This document shows positions 35,336-48,175 of a DNA stretch of 64,000 nucleotides, piece after piece. The stretch spans positions 37,358,214 through 37,422,213 of the forward strand of contig CM049320.1 of assembly GCA_026874595.1 (NCBI GenBank), given 5' to 3'. The notes under the pieces are model-generated. The model saw nothing but the letters and a program-made list of their open reading frames with translations. It was not told the DNA's origin and ran no database searches. Position 1 is the first letter of the stretch; each line of letters begins with the position of its first letter. The DNA is from Sipunculus nudus. Taxonomy: Eukaryota > Annelida > Sipuncula > Golfingiida > Sipunculidae. Position numbers and translations under genes: made by a program.

Positions 35336-36501
35336 CATGGTATGACATTAGAGCTGTATAATCAATCAGACAGTGATAGGTGCAGTACGTTGCACGAAAC
35401 TACCTAGTAGTAAAAAGTCAGATAAAATTTGATTCGTCTATTTGTTTAATTGCATATATATATATATATTTTTTTTTATACAAATATATATATGTCGAGG
35501 CCAAGATCTCGATCTGGAACAATCAGCGATTGGTCAAGACCAAATCCTGATCGCGGTTTAGGCGGTAAACCCTGATATTTAAGTTTTAGGAAAGATAATG
35601 AGTTCCTGTCTGAACTTATCCAGGTTCAGGTCGGCTCAGCACTAGCTTCAGAGCATGCCTACATCCTTGACAGGATGTCTGAAATTATAACTTAATACGT
35701 AATGACCAGTGTTAGTTTAGTTTGTAGTCAGTGTTAATTTTTCTATCTTTATAACTTAATTGATATTTAAGTCTGAATTAATTGAGTGATTATATTTATT
35801 GTAATTATTTTTTCAAGTCCTTGTATTATTTTTCAAGTTGAATTATTATTTCCAGTATTTTCATCAGATTGTTTATTTGATTTTTTATATAACAGCTGAA
35901 CTAGTTTAAGCTCACTCATTGTGTAAATAAGTGTATATATCTGATGCGTTTTGTAGGTAGAACAAATTGTTAGATAGATGACATATATAAGAAGTTCAGT
36001 ATCATATGAAGTTTACAGTCCCAAGTTTTCAAATAAGGATAATCAAAACTTGTATCAACTCATAAACAGCTTACATTCAAATGAAAAGTCCTGATTTCAT
36101 AACAACCAACAATTTATAACTTTGCTTATCAACATTTTCAAGTTAATATATGTATATATTCATGTTATTTTTTACATATATTAATATATATATAATATTA
36201 TATTTTTTTCACAACTTGGTTTATTAATTTTATGTCTTAACCTTATGGAATATAATGTTTTGCCAAAAGCCTGCTCAAGTCTGCCATGGAATCTCAATCA
36301 GGAACTGGTCCAGTCCAGATCCTGATCAGGGTTTAGGCCAGACTTAATCCCGATTTGGAATTAGGTCGTGACCAATCAGGAATTGGACCAATCAGGACAA
36401 GAGCTGGACCAGATCCTGATCAGAGTTAAGGCCAGACCAAATCCAGATCGTGTTCTTGTCTGGACCAATCACCAATTGGGCCAGATCAGGATCTGGGCCT
36501 T

Positions 36502-36504
<3 letters not shown>
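35336..36504. other. Degenerate CCAGATCCTGATCAGG repeats around unique AT-rich DNA
   Basis: Motifs of the form CCAGATCCTGATCAG.GTTTA and ACCAATCAG.AATTGG recur at about 35,500-35,580 and 36,290-36,500, with a period near 100 bp in the second block. The 0.65 kb between holds no recognised gene. Confidence 0.55.
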
Positions 36505-36571
<67 letters not shown>

Positions 36572-36660
36572 GTTATACATATATATATACATACATACAT
36601 ACATATATATACATGTACATATATAAAGAGAGAGGAGAGAGACAGAAAGAGAGAGAGATG
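36505..36660. repeat. (TA)n / (CATA)n / polypurine microsatellite cluster
   Basis: TA run to about 36,557, then ACATATATA and ACAT repeats, then a GAGA-rich polypurine stretch ending near 36,658. Confidence 0.95.
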
Positions 36661-36764
36661 TGATGCATTCATACACAATTGTATTTTCTTGCCAAATCAT
36701 TTTAAATATGATTTTGTCTTAAAAGTCATGTTTGAATATTTAATTTTAACATTTGCCAAATGAA

Positions 36765-37336
36765 CATACAAATAATGGTTTTATTATCTTACTTTTTCAC
36801 TATTTATTATTAAGGGTGTACGACAGAGAGATCATTATGTAGTAAGTTGCACGAGAAGTAAGAAACATGAACTAAGTTCAGATTTTTTTAGACTTAGTTA
36901 CTGGTACTTGAGAATTAATTGAACATGTGCTGTGTCAGAAAAGTTCAATGTACTTAACAGGTAATGTGTATGTCCTGTTAAAACAACCTTAATGTTGACT
37001 TCCTCCATACCGATCCCCTTATTATAACCCCACATTTTTTGTTATTGTTCTTATGGCCTTTATTAAAATTACAACCAAAAAGAAATGCAAAAACCTTTAG
37101 TTACATTGGAGGCATTTGTTTATTGCATAAGGCACATGTCATTTTGTTAACTTGTGCACTAAATCAAAATTGTTCTGATCATGATTTAAGGGATATGAGC
37201 ATTATTTAAGCAGGTATAAAATGCTTTAGTTTTTTTACTGAGTTTTTTTGTATAAAACTGATCAAAACAATACATGAGCTCCAATCAAAGATGTACATTC
37301 TGCTGCTGCATCTGACATACCCTGCATTTAATGACA
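36765..37336 (+). repeat. Dispersed repeat, copy 1 of 2
   Basis: Diverged but colinear with 55,462-56,076 in the same orientation. Shared landmarks are GAGAGATCATTA.G.AGTAA, AGTTCAGATT, TTTATTAAAATTACAA, TTTATTGCAT and TGACAT(A/G)CCCTGCATTTA. No coding frame; family not recognised. Confidence 0.7.
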
Positions 37337-38149
37337 TTACCAATCAGATTTTATAAAATATACGATTATACTTTCCTTTCTTCTTTGATTCATGGTTTGC
37401 ATTATATATAGACAGTACAAGCTGGGTACTACTCATTGTCTACAGATTACTATTTTCATAAAAAAAGAATGTTGTACCAGTGATCTGATTCCGACTGATG
37501 GAACAGCCTATGTAGCCATTGTGCCATCACAAGTCATTAAAGGATATTAAAAAAAAAATTCAATAATAACAAGCATTTAACTTTACCGTTGTTATATTTA
37601 AACTTTACCATTGGTTTTACCATAGTTTCTGTTAAGATTTGTCCATTTTTGTTATTGTACTAGTATAACCGGAATGCCTCGGTTTCATATTACCATAAAT
37701 ATATATAAAAGAAATTGGCCCACCCAACAAAATAATTTTAAAAATAGACCTTGGGGGGGGGGGGGTTTACAGATGGGATAGAAGAACATCTGTAAACATG
37801 TACGATAACATTATGACTTATGATGACACTTTTTTGGTTATGATTTGATATTTACTTCCAGTTTGTTTCCTTCAACAGGATTTTTGTAAAACTTCGTAAT
37901 TTTCTAATGTCCCTTTGTTTTTTTTTTTTTTGTTTTTTTTTTTACAAAAACACTCTCCTTAATGAATTCTTTATCAAACCCTGCATTTTATTCAATGTTG
38001 ATTGTCTGTCTTTTACATGTCTCATTCTACTGTAAATGTCTGTAAATTAATGTCCGTACATAACTGATGAAAATAGCTACTCCACACAAGGTATAATTGC
38101 TCCCAAATGATATGCTATTGCCGGCACAAAGCTGAGGTTATATGATCAA
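37337..38149. other. No gene recognised
   Basis: AT-rich sequence with a 13-bp G-run at 37,753-37,765 and T-runs near 37,918-37,942. Confidence 0.45.
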
Positions 38150-38334
38150 TGTTATTGTGACCCCTGTCGGTCATTTCACGTATTCTTCGTGGTCTGTCGC
38201 GAGATGTCTTTTTTTTTTTTAAACCAATATATATATGCATATATTTATTTTTACATGTATACATATTCATACTTGACTTCAAAGATTTAATTTTCTTTAA
38301 TGCCGACTCGCTCGTTATTCATATTTTGCACTGT

Positions 38335-38368
<34 letters not shown>

Positions 38369-38784
38369 TATGTATCATATTTATACTGACATTTCAACTT
38401 AATTACACTTGACATCGAATAAATATTTATCATTCATACAACCACGCTCGTTATTCATATTTTGCACTGTTGCATATCTTTATTCCTATACGTGCTCCTG
38501 TGCTGACATGCGCAGGGTTTTTTTTGCTACACCTGCGACCCCTGTCGGTCATTTCACGTACTCTTCGTGGTCTGTCGCGAGATGTCTAACTGTCTGGGAC
38601 TGTTCCCTCCTTCATTCTTCCTGATCGGTGTCGAGAAGTCCAAGTGTCTAACTTTCAAGGACTGTTCCAGCCTTCCTCAAGTCATGGGGGGGGGGGCGCT
38701 CCAAGTATGCCTGCTGATCAGTGTCGAGAAGTCGAAGTGTCTAACCCTCTGGGACAGTTCTGGCATCATTGAAACCGACGGATT

Positions 38785-38849
<65 letters not shown>

Positions 38850-39327
38850 ATATATACATATATATACACTTTGATATCTATCTATTTACATATATAATAT
38901 ATATATGCATATTTTCGTTTTTAAATGTATACATATTTATACTTGACATCAAACATTGAATTATCTTTAATACCGACTCGCTCGGTATTCATATTTTGCA
39001 CTGTCGCATACCTATATTACACATCCTTATTCATATACGATCTTCTGTGCTGACATCCGCAGGGTTTCTTTTGCTACACCTGCGACCCCTGTCGGTCATT
39101 TCACGTATTCTTCGTGGTCTGTCGCGAGATGTCTCACTGTCTGGAACTGTTCCCTCCTTCATTCTTCCTGATCGGTGTCGAGAAGTCGAAGTGTCTAACT
39201 GTCTAGGACTGTTCCAGCCTTTCTCAAGTCAGGGGGGGGGGGGGGGGGCGCTCCATGTATGCTCGCTGATCAGTGTCGAGAAGTCGAAGTGTCTAACCCT
39301 CTGGGACAGTTAAATGGTGCGGATTAC

Positions 39328-39382
<55 letters not shown>

Positions 39383-40320
39383 CTTTGATATATATCTATT
39401 TATATATATAATATATATATGCATATTTTCGTTTTTAAATGTATACATATTTATACTTGACATCAAACATTGAATTATCTTTAATACCGACTCGCTCGGT
39501 ATTCATATTTTGCACTGTTGCATACCTATATTACACATCCTTATTCATATGCGATCTTCTGTGCTGACATCCGCAGGGTTTCTTTTGCTACACCTGCGAC
39601 CCCTGTCGGTCATTTCACGTATTCTTCGTGGTCTGTCGCGAGATGTCTAACTGTCTGGGACTGTCCCCTCCTTCATTCTTCCTGATCGGTGTCGAGAAGT
39701 CGAAGTGTCTAACTGTCTAGGACTGTTCAAGCCTTTATCAAGTCAGGGGGGGGGGGGGGGCGCTCCATGTATGCTCGCTGATAAGTGTCGAGAAGTCGAA
39801 GTGTCTAACCCTCTGGGACAGTTAAATGGTGCGGATTACATATCTACATATATATATATATACACTTTGATATATATCTATTTATATATATAATATATAA
39901 ATGCATATTTTCGTTTTTAAATGTATACATATTTATACTTGATATCAAACATTGAATTATCTTTAATACCGACTCGCTCGCTCGGTATTCATATTTTGCA
40001 CTGTTGCATACCCATATTACACATCCTTATTCATATACGATCTTCTGTGCTGACATCCGCAGGGTTTCTTTTGCTACAGCTGCGACCCCTCTCGGTCATT
40101 TCACGTATTCTTCGTGGTCTGTCGCGAGATGTCTAACTGTCTGGGACTGTTCCCTCTTTCATTCTTCCTGATCGGTGTCGAGAATTCGAAGTGTCTAACT
40201 GTCTAGGACTGTTCCAGCCTTTCTCAAGTCAGGGGGGGGGGGGGGCTCCATGTATGCTCGCTGATCAGTGTCGAGAAGTCGAAGTGTCTAACCCTCTGGG
40301 ACAGTTAAATGGTGCGGATT
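38150..40320 (-). repeat. ~0.5-kb tandem array, 5 units (first truncated)
   Basis: ACCCCTGTCGGTCATTTCAC (one later copy has TCTCGG) recurs near 38,158, 38,537, 39,084, 39,597 and 40,084. Full units contain two blocks around GTCGAGAAGTCGAAGTGTCT, a G-run of 10-18 bp and usually a (TA)n tract. The reverse complement of the GTCGAGAAGTCGAAG...TGGGACAG block aligns with the 230-bp array at 19.1-20.7 kb. Frames of 60-130 codons through (TA)n are artefacts. Confidence 0.9.
38788..38845. repeat. (TA)29 tract within the 0.5-kb array
   Basis: TA run of about 58 bp. A similar tract of about 50 bp lies at 39,329-39,379 and a shorter one at 38,337-38,365. Confidence 0.95.
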
Positions 40321-40370
40321 TGCAGAGTGCTCATAGATCCCGCTCATGCACCCTCCCGGACACCCCCCAG

Positions 40371-40469
40371 TACTCCACGTCCCCAACACTCTGCAAATGC
40401 TTATTGGCATATATAAGGTTTCCCTTGGCTTTTTCGCCTGCTGCCGTGGCATTTTGGGGACATGGAGTA
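40371..40469. mobile_element. 95-bp MITE flanked by TA
   Basis: Terminal inverted repeats CTCCACGTCCCCAA (40,373-40,386) and TTGGGGACATGGAG (40,454-40,467) match at 13 of 14 positions and are directly flanked by TA on both sides. Length and TA duplication fit a Tc1/mariner-type MITE. A single related end lies at about 19,096. Confidence 0.55.
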
Positions 40470-40762
40470 GTTCCCGCAATTTGACAGTTAATACACGGAT
40501 TCACGGATACACAAATGCTGCCAGCTGCTCTTGTCATCTCGGCAGAGAGAATTTTACTGGACCTGTCGATGCAAAATTGTCGCGAAAGTATCTACAATAT
40601 GCACTTACTTTTCGCCCATGAACCGTAATATTCGTTCAACAGAGATAAATCATAGGACACGAAGGTCCATGTGTGGACTACCTGAATACATGATTTCAGT
40701 GGGAATGTTACCAAGAGGGTCGAGCTGTAGAACCGCTGTTGGCGTTCTCACAGCAACGATGC
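40470..40762. other. No gene recognised
   Basis: Unique sequence between the small MITE and the hAT-like element. Open frames of 63-91 codons overlap on both strands, with no recognised motif. Confidence 0.4.
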
Positions 40763-42883
40763 CACTCACATCGTGGCGTACCTAAGGGGGTAGGGGGGGG
40801 GGCGGCAGGGGCGGTCCGCCCTGGGCGGCACATTGGGGGGGGGGGGCATTTCAGAGAATTAGTATAATGAGTGGCACAAAGAATTCCTATAAAAATAAAA
40901 ATGTTGCCTCTTTTGTCACATTTCAAGTATTTTAGATATTATCAACTGGGCAGTGGAACCTACAGAATGATTAGCGAACGATTTACAAATGGGGGGGGGG
41001 GGGTTTAGTGAATTAGTATAATCAGTGGCATAAGCAGTTCCTCAGGTATTCCAGGGATTATAAACTGGACAATGGAACCGACCAAATGAAATGATAAGCG
41101 AACGATTTGTACATCGGGGGGGGGGCATTTTTGTGAATTAGTATAATCAGTGGCGAACGATTTGTACATTTTTGGGGGCGGCATTAGTATAATGAGTGGC
41201 ACAAGGAATTCCTAAAAAATTAAAATTTGGCCTTTTTGGCCTATGTTCAAGTGTCCCAGGGATATAAACTGGACAGTGGAACCTACAGAATGATAAGCGA
41301 ACGAATTGTACATTAATGGGGGCGGCATTTCTGGAATTAAGTATCATCAGTGGCATAAGGAGTTCCTCAAAAAGTTCAAATTGGGCCTTTTTGTCCCTCT
41401 TCAAGAATTTCAGGGATTAAATACTGGGCAGCGAAACCAACCAAATTATTTGCGGACGATCTCTATCTTTGTTAGATCTGTGGTCTTGCAATGTCAGAAC
41501 ACAACCGATAAACTATCAGTCATGCAAAAAGCCAGCATTTAAGGACGGTTGTCGTTTACAGAAATCCCTCGCAGCACCTGATAATCACCAGGTAAAAACC
41601 CCGCCAGAAGACCAATGGCCTCCGGTGTTGGGGGTGGGGTGTCTGTCGTACACATCGTGCGAAAAATATTTTGACGAATTGTGTTGCTCTTTCCTTGGAA
41701 ATTTTTCAGAATTTCCATTCTTGAACCCTTGAATTCCCGAATTCCAGGATATTTAAACAACCTGAACAGCCCTTTTTCCATGATTCTTCATACTCTAACA
41801 TCAGTCTCGTTAAAATTCACACGTTTACACTATCGTGTATATAATGAGTACTACCTAAATGCCTGTGTCTTTTGATTAACCAATATGACCTGCATGATCT
41901 TTTATGTAACGTGGATAAAAACAATAAACACCCAGACCTATGTAGGAATTATTTTAACTTTAATTCTGTTATTAACAGTTTAGTGATCAAATACCTACAG
42001 ACAGTTGTTGTATATTGTGACAAATCATTTGAAATTAAAGTATAATATATATTTAAATTATATCATAACTTGAAATTTATTTAGATACTATTTGAATAAC
42101 AAATAGTCATAAATTCATAAATAAAACCTCGCAAAGTGCATAATCACTAAAATTAAAAAATAATTTTGACGTAGCCTTGAATTAAAATATGCTTTTAACT
42201 TTGAGGACATTTGATTAAACAAAGTCAGTTAGTCCAAACATTGGATTTTTTTTATGTGAAAATATTAAACATGCCCTACCTACATATATAGGCTTAACTC
42301 ATGAATTACGCTTTTTTAGTAAAGACTAAGGTGCCTTGCATGCAGCAGTAGCATGCATATCTCAATAGCTCTAATAGGTGTACCTGCTGTCATTTGCGAT
42401 AACAAGAGGTGGAATTATAGATGTGATAAGGTATTTGTATGCGTTGAGAATGGAACACCACTCACCAAATAAAGTTTTTTCCAAGTTGAGTATAAATTAA
42501 TAATGAATCGCGTTTACATGAACGATGAAAGATCAATTTCCTACATTATGTGTGTATCCTCCAGTGTATCTGTTTATAATTTCAATTTATTCGTTTTATT
42601 CCTTTCTGTTCACTTCATAATGAAATATACTCGTTTGAGCTTCGAACGATCTTTTGATTTACATTAGCAAAGATATGTCGGCTCTTTAATATGTGGCGAA
42701 GAATTCCCTGCCAATGAATTCATCAATATAATTGCGTTGTTGTCAAATACAAGCCTGTAACAAGGACATTCGACACGATATGTTTCAAGATGTTATCCAG
42801 TTTTGTAATGTTTCGTGAGTGGGGCGGCAATATCTAAGACCGCCCCAGGCGGCAATGAGGCTAGGTACGCCGCTGCAATCACA
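40763..42883. mobile_element. hAT-like non-autonomous element with 8-bp TSD
   Basis: Left end TCGTGGCGTACCTA (40,771) and right end, read inverted from 42,875, CAGCGGCGTACCTA form terminal inverted repeats; both continue into a GGGCGGCA-rich block. CACTCACA (40,763-40,770) and CAATCACA (42,876-42,883) are an 8-bp target duplication with one mismatch, the hAT hallmark. The 2,105-bp interior has no transposase frame. It holds a minisatellite at 40,838-41,460 and then AT-rich DNA. Confidence 0.75.
40838..41460. repeat. Minisatellite inside the hAT-like element
   Basis: About 4-5 units of roughly 60-150 bp share GGGGGCATTT, TTAGTATAATCAGTGGC, GAATTCCT, AACTGG.CAGTGGAACC and AAGCGAACGATTTGTACAT. 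Homopolymer G-runs of 5-14 bp begin each unit. Confidence 0.85.
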
Positions 42884-44175
42884 TGTGGCGTGACGGGTCT
42901 GATATGCAAATTTAATACGGTGGAATGGTCAGGTCCTCAAAGAGCCTTGTGACGGCTAATATGCAAATATCAGGGATTCACCATACGGACTTTACAGGGC
43001 TTTAGTGATAAGAGCTGGCACTAAGTTAAGTCTATCGGTACATGGAATCACGTTTTATTTTAAGCATTTTATTAGTAAACGCAAATACTAAATCCAAGGC
43101 AGGACTAGCGCAGCAGTTATATACTGCATTCGTCAACGACATCCTTTCGTGCAACCGCTGCTTATTATTTGGCATGGTTTATGGGCTAGAACAACAGGGT
43201 GCGCACAGAGCAGAGAATTGTAATAAAACCACTCGGAGCATGTAAATGCATTGTTCATCCAGCCTAGTTTTTAAACATGCGACAGCCACTCTCGTTGGTC
43301 TGATATCACCCATTCTGGCATAGGGTCTAGATTTGGCAAATGGGAGCTTGTGTCCCGGTGCAATCAAACCAACGAGACCGGGTGGAGCGGAGTATGGTCT
43401 ACTATAAATATATCCATAATAGATGGACATGCCAAATTTCAGTCCAATACATTAAACCACTATTGATAATATGAAACTCTTGAAAATGGCGCATAGTAGG
43501 CTTGTAAGTTAACACTGTTTGCTGATATAATTGCAATTATGATAGCTGCTTGAAAAAAAAAAAAAAAAAAAAAAAACATGCGCTTTACACCATGTGTTGT
43601 TAGGCTCAGGTGATGTAATTATCACAACCCTTTTGGGTTTGCTGATGATGTCTGACTGCTACTTGATATGATGAACAGAACCTGTGGCTCCTAAGGCTGG
43701 GCATCTGAGGAGATAAGGTTGGAAAGCAAGAGTCCAGTGGCTCCTATTATTTAAAGTGCCATGGAAAGTTCATTTGCTCTTCAATGCATGACATAAAGCT
43801 GACTATGATAATGCTAAGAGATCCTTTGGGTTTCTGCACAGGAACCTTGCTTGAGTGAGTATGTTATTGACTGAATGATCAGCTGAGGCCCTGTATCCCT
43901 ATAGTTCAGGTCTCTCAGGCCTTCAGGTGGTACCTGGGCCCCCGGTTATTATTGTCTTTCATAAGCTTAGAAAATTGTCGGACTTTCATATTCATAACTG
44001 CTGTATTCGCTATATCATAATTTAAATTGGTTAGCTATTATATATTCATTTATTCGTAGTTGTGAGAGTATTCTGCTCTTATTGCAGAATCAAATGCAGA
44101 AAGGTATTTCTGCCGCCCTGCAAGTTGCATTACAGAAATCACGAAAGAAATTATAATGGAGGAAACTTGTCGACC

Positions 44176-44177
<2 letters not shown>
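42884..44177. other. No gene recognised; possible old retrocopy with A24
   Basis: A run of 24 A at 43,553-43,576 is followed by CATGCG, and AACATGCG also occurs near 43,274, so a short retroposed sequence of about 280 bp is possible. An inverted repeat, TCTCGTTGGT/ACCAACGAGA, lies at 43,290-43,299 and 43,368-43,377. Evidence is weak. Confidence 0.3.

Positions 44178-44237
<60 letters not shown>
44178..44237. repeat. (TA)30 microsatellite
   Basis: TA run of about 60 bp. Confidence 0.97.
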
Positions 44238-44240
<3 letters not shown>

Positions 44241-47200
44241 GTTTTTGGTCCTTATTAATTTTCGCTGAATATATTACAAATATCTGATATGTCTGTTACT
44301 GATATCCCCTTGGATTGATGCAGTTATTACCACAAAATTTTATCAAGTGATCATATGATCGAAATGAGTGTAAATTGCAAGTTTTTTTTTAATATATTTT
44401 AGAAAGCCCATGGGTCCATTGGCCCACGTGGTCTTTGTTTACTTGAGGGGCGATTGACCCAACGCCCAGCGGTAAAAACGAACATGGATGTACCCTGACT
44501 CTCGAATCGTTTTTCAGATAAAAGTACGGTATCACAGTATTGTCTGTCCACTCACAGTTGTGTCTTGCCATCTGCGGGTGGCAATGGACATTACACAATC
44601 ATGTTACCATATCATGTGACTTGTAAACTGGCCTGTTTCAACATGTCTATATGACCTGGTTCGTGTTTTCGTTGTCCGAACATGTTCCTGTTCGCAAAAA
44701 TGATGCAACTAAGAACATGTAACTAAAACGCATTGTTCGAATACATGCGCCCTTAAAATGCCAGTCATAACTTTGCAACAATGCATGTCAGTTAATTTCA
44801 TTATTTTCATCAAATATATGAGATGCATTTTAAAAATGACATATTAAACGTTAATTATACCAGACAATGAAATTAAAATGAACATTCCGAGTGTGGTTAG
44901 GCATTTCTTTCCTCGCCGCCATTGTTGCCAGCCTTTCCCTTATTTCTGCGCCCCCTGGTGGTGTAACCGACCCCGGGAGTTGGTAATTATATTCTTGAAC
45001 AACGATCATGAACATGCATGTTCGTGTTCCTTGGTTAAAGAGGTCTTTGTTTATGAACAGAGGTATGGAAAAAAAACATGGCCCTGCATTCACGAGAAGG
45101 GCGGGGGGGGGGGGGGCTAAGAAAATCCATAAAATAGGTGGTATATTTACCTACTACGTGAACAGATCATAATTAAACGAAAGAGCATAACAAATATATA
45201 AAGAAAACACCAGATTTTAAAGAGATCGAGCAAAGCCAGGGTACACATTTTTGTGAGCGTTAGCTGGTTCCGGAGCATGGAGCGCCGTCGGTCATGAAGT
45301 CAACCCTGATGGAAGTGAACAAGAAACAACACAAGTAGCCAAAACAATTGAAACTGATGGAACGATAAAATGTGAAAAACAGAACAAATTAAAAATAAAT
45401 TTTATGTGATGGCAAAGCCTACCACGTATAGTACCAGAACAATATTTTTACCAACAAACAAAAGCCTTTGAGTTGAGCGCTTTTGATCGAGCCTTATACA
45501 TTTGGCCTGTAAATATTGTCATTACGACTGTAGAAGCCCTTTTACCGTGGCTGTATTTTAATAATTTTTATCAACAAAACGGTGAAAACAGGTATGTAAT
45601 ATTTTTTAATGATTTAAAACTGAATATAAACTAAACAGCTACAAATCACGTGCAGAGCAGGCTTCCGATGATCTTAATACATGTAAAGGCTACACTGCGC
45701 ACACCTGTACAGTGAACACGTACTCACTCCCAATGGCTGTGTATATAGCAATCCAGACCTGTCAGTTGTTCCATTAATCAACTTCAATTTTGTTGATGCT
45801 TACAAAAAAGTTTTGTTAAAGCATCTGAAAAGAAGTATAAATCCAAAGGAATTCGCTGCTATGAGCACAATGTGAAACCTACTTCTCAGGAAGGTACTTT
45901 CCTATGCCTCTAAACATAATAAAGTTTAAGGCCCCCCGGCTCACATCTACCGCGCCGAAAGAATTAGTAGGCTCCGAGGTCTATGATAGCTATTAATCAA
46001 ACCACAGAATGCCATTGATTGCCTGAGGTCAATTGAAATATCAAGATATCCCAATGTCGGGGCACAGGTGCTGACTGATACAAATTCATGACAGCACAGA
46101 ATGAGGTGGTCTGTGCATGGTTCCTCTGAGGGTACGTTAATACTAAGTTTCTTGTATCATGTACCGTAGGCACAGAGTGACACACACACACACCAAACAC
46201 TTTGGCAGTAAGCTGCTTATACTGCCATTTTGAAGTCATTAACTTAATGAAGACTAATAAAGCTTAGATAAAACATGTCTGCTATTGAAATGGTTAAAAG
46301 TGTTCTGAAATGAAATTATGAAAAGTTTTAATTTCACATGTCTTTAAAAATATATTTGTAGGTATGCTGTGTCTATCACCAATGATAAATTTAGAAAATA
46401 CACCGTATTTTTACAGTGGTATAACAAACACATAGCTGTCAAGTGAAAACACGCGTGTCACAGGTCATTTAAAAAAATATCCCTCCTCATTAGATAGTGA
46501 TATAATGTGTTTCGGGGCATGGCGAGCTAGGATAATATTAGTGCATGGGCAGAAATAGAATTTTATGAATGACACCTTTTTCCAACAGGACTTTACATAT
46601 TTTGAGAAAAAAATATATAAGGTAAGAATCATGGTATAATATATTCATTTCAACTTATGTTCAACACTCACCAGCTCCACACTTTTAACTCAGGTTAGAT
46701 CCTTCAAAATGCTTTAAACATGGAATATAAAAAGTAATTGCAATATAATAAAACTACATCTTTGTTGTAAATGAAGAGTTAACATTTACAGACGGCGTGT
46801 CCTACAGCTGTATGACATTAACTGCATTGACAAACAAAGGAAATGGTGAAATAAGGATTGCAGGAGTTAAATATTCTTTAATTTGCGGTTGGTCTAGGCT
46901 GGTCATGTGGGTATATATCTGGATGACTCTATAAGTGTGTTGCATCCATGTAATTTAAGGGCCCTAAAGCTATCAACGGATGTCATCTTAGAGGGCCTCA
47001 AGTAAAAATGAGATAAAATGGTGACACTTGGGATTTGGAAATATAAAATGTTACCCCTTCAATCAGTTGAGACATACCAATTAATCTATTCTCTATAAAC
47101 CAGTAAGGGGATCAATGCCTGGCTGTAAAAAAAACTATATGCATATCTTTGCTAAATGTCACCATCAAGTTTAATATGTTGGTAGTCTTCTGTCAAAAAA

Positions 47201-47790
47201 CAAGTTAGGCCTAATGTAATATTTTTATTATAATAAAGTACAATTAATTTCATGTGTATAGACAGATTTTGTGATATAGCATAGTATATTAAAATATCTT
47301 AACACGTACATAATAAAGGTCAGGCAAAACCATATGAGGGCATGGACTAGGTAAAAATTATATTTTAATACTGCCTTTATAAATTGATACAGATCATTAA
47401 AAATCTTTGTTCTAAAATGGTTGTTCATTTACTTATTTCCATGAACAAATATAACAAAGAACCGCCGAGGGGTGGGGGGGGGGCAGCCTCCTGTGATCTG
47501 AGCACTCTTAGACAAAAAAAAGTGTTGGCAGTGTTTGCAAGAAAGTTCAATTTGACTGGGGACTTTCACTCATGCAGTTATCTTTAAGCCACATAAATTA
47601 TTTAGAGCTTATGTTATAAAAAGAATACCGATAAGTGCCAATTTATAGCGTATATTTAAAAAAAAAATCCACATCATGGAAGGGGGATTCCCCCTCCCAC
47701 ACCCTCCCCCTGAAGCTGCTAAGATCCCTCATTATGGTTCGCTCTGACAAAGCATAAATTACTGCCCACCCCCATGACTTTGCACAGGCT

Positions 47791-47796
<6 letters not shown>
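44238..47796. other. No gene recognised
   Basis: About 3.5 kb of unique AT-rich DNA. It contains a minus-strand AACAATGGCGGC at 44,926-44,915 (YY1-type core), G-runs near 45,102 and 47,474, and a short (CA)n near 46,183. No exon with both splice borders was found. Confidence 0.45.
44915..44926 (-). promoter_or_regulatory. YY1-type ATGGCGGC motif
   Basis: AACAATGGCGGC on the minus strand lies in a locally GC-richer patch (44,905-44,975). Such motifs often sit just downstream of metazoan start sites, but no downstream exon is recognised. Confidence 0.2.

Positions 47797-47846
<50 letters not shown>
47797..47846. repeat. (TA)25 microsatellite
   Basis: TA run of 50 bp. Confidence 0.97.
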
Positions 47847-47849
<3 letters not shown>

Positions 47850-48085
47850 GCGAAATGCGTAACTTATTGTGCTATAGATAATTTCTTCTTAACATGGTCC
47901 CCCCCCCCCCCACTTCTAAAATCGTTCCGCCACCTCTGAGCTTAACTGTATCAGCACGTGTTCCTACTGTGACAAGGGAGCACGTGTCTTTGTTATTCCT
48001 TACAAACCTCGCTTTGGCCTCTGGTATGTACGTGGCATGCATAGAATTTAAGAGTCCCCGTGTAATCTCCTTGGTTACAACCAGC

Positions 48086-48175
48086 TAGACTGGTACCCTG
48101 CTCTATTATGGCCCTAAGCCTAGCATATGATTGGCCTAGAGCAGAGGTGCCAAGATAGAGCGGGGTACCAGTCTA
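48086..48175. mobile_element. 86-bp MITE flanked by TA
   Basis: GACTGGTACCCTGCTCTAT (48,088-48,106) and its inverted partner ending at 48,173 match at 18 of 19 positions. TA lies on each side (48,086-48,087 and 48,174-48,175). The interior is about 48 bp with no coding. The structure fits a Tc1/mariner-type MITE or a hairpin element. Confidence 0.75.

Noticed and set aside
36368-38959. Frames containing long (IY)n or (YI)n peptides
   Set aside because: They are created by (TA)n microsatellites, which have no stop codons; the same artefact occurs at 5,511, 7,403, 14,664, 44,062, 54,703 and 55,088.
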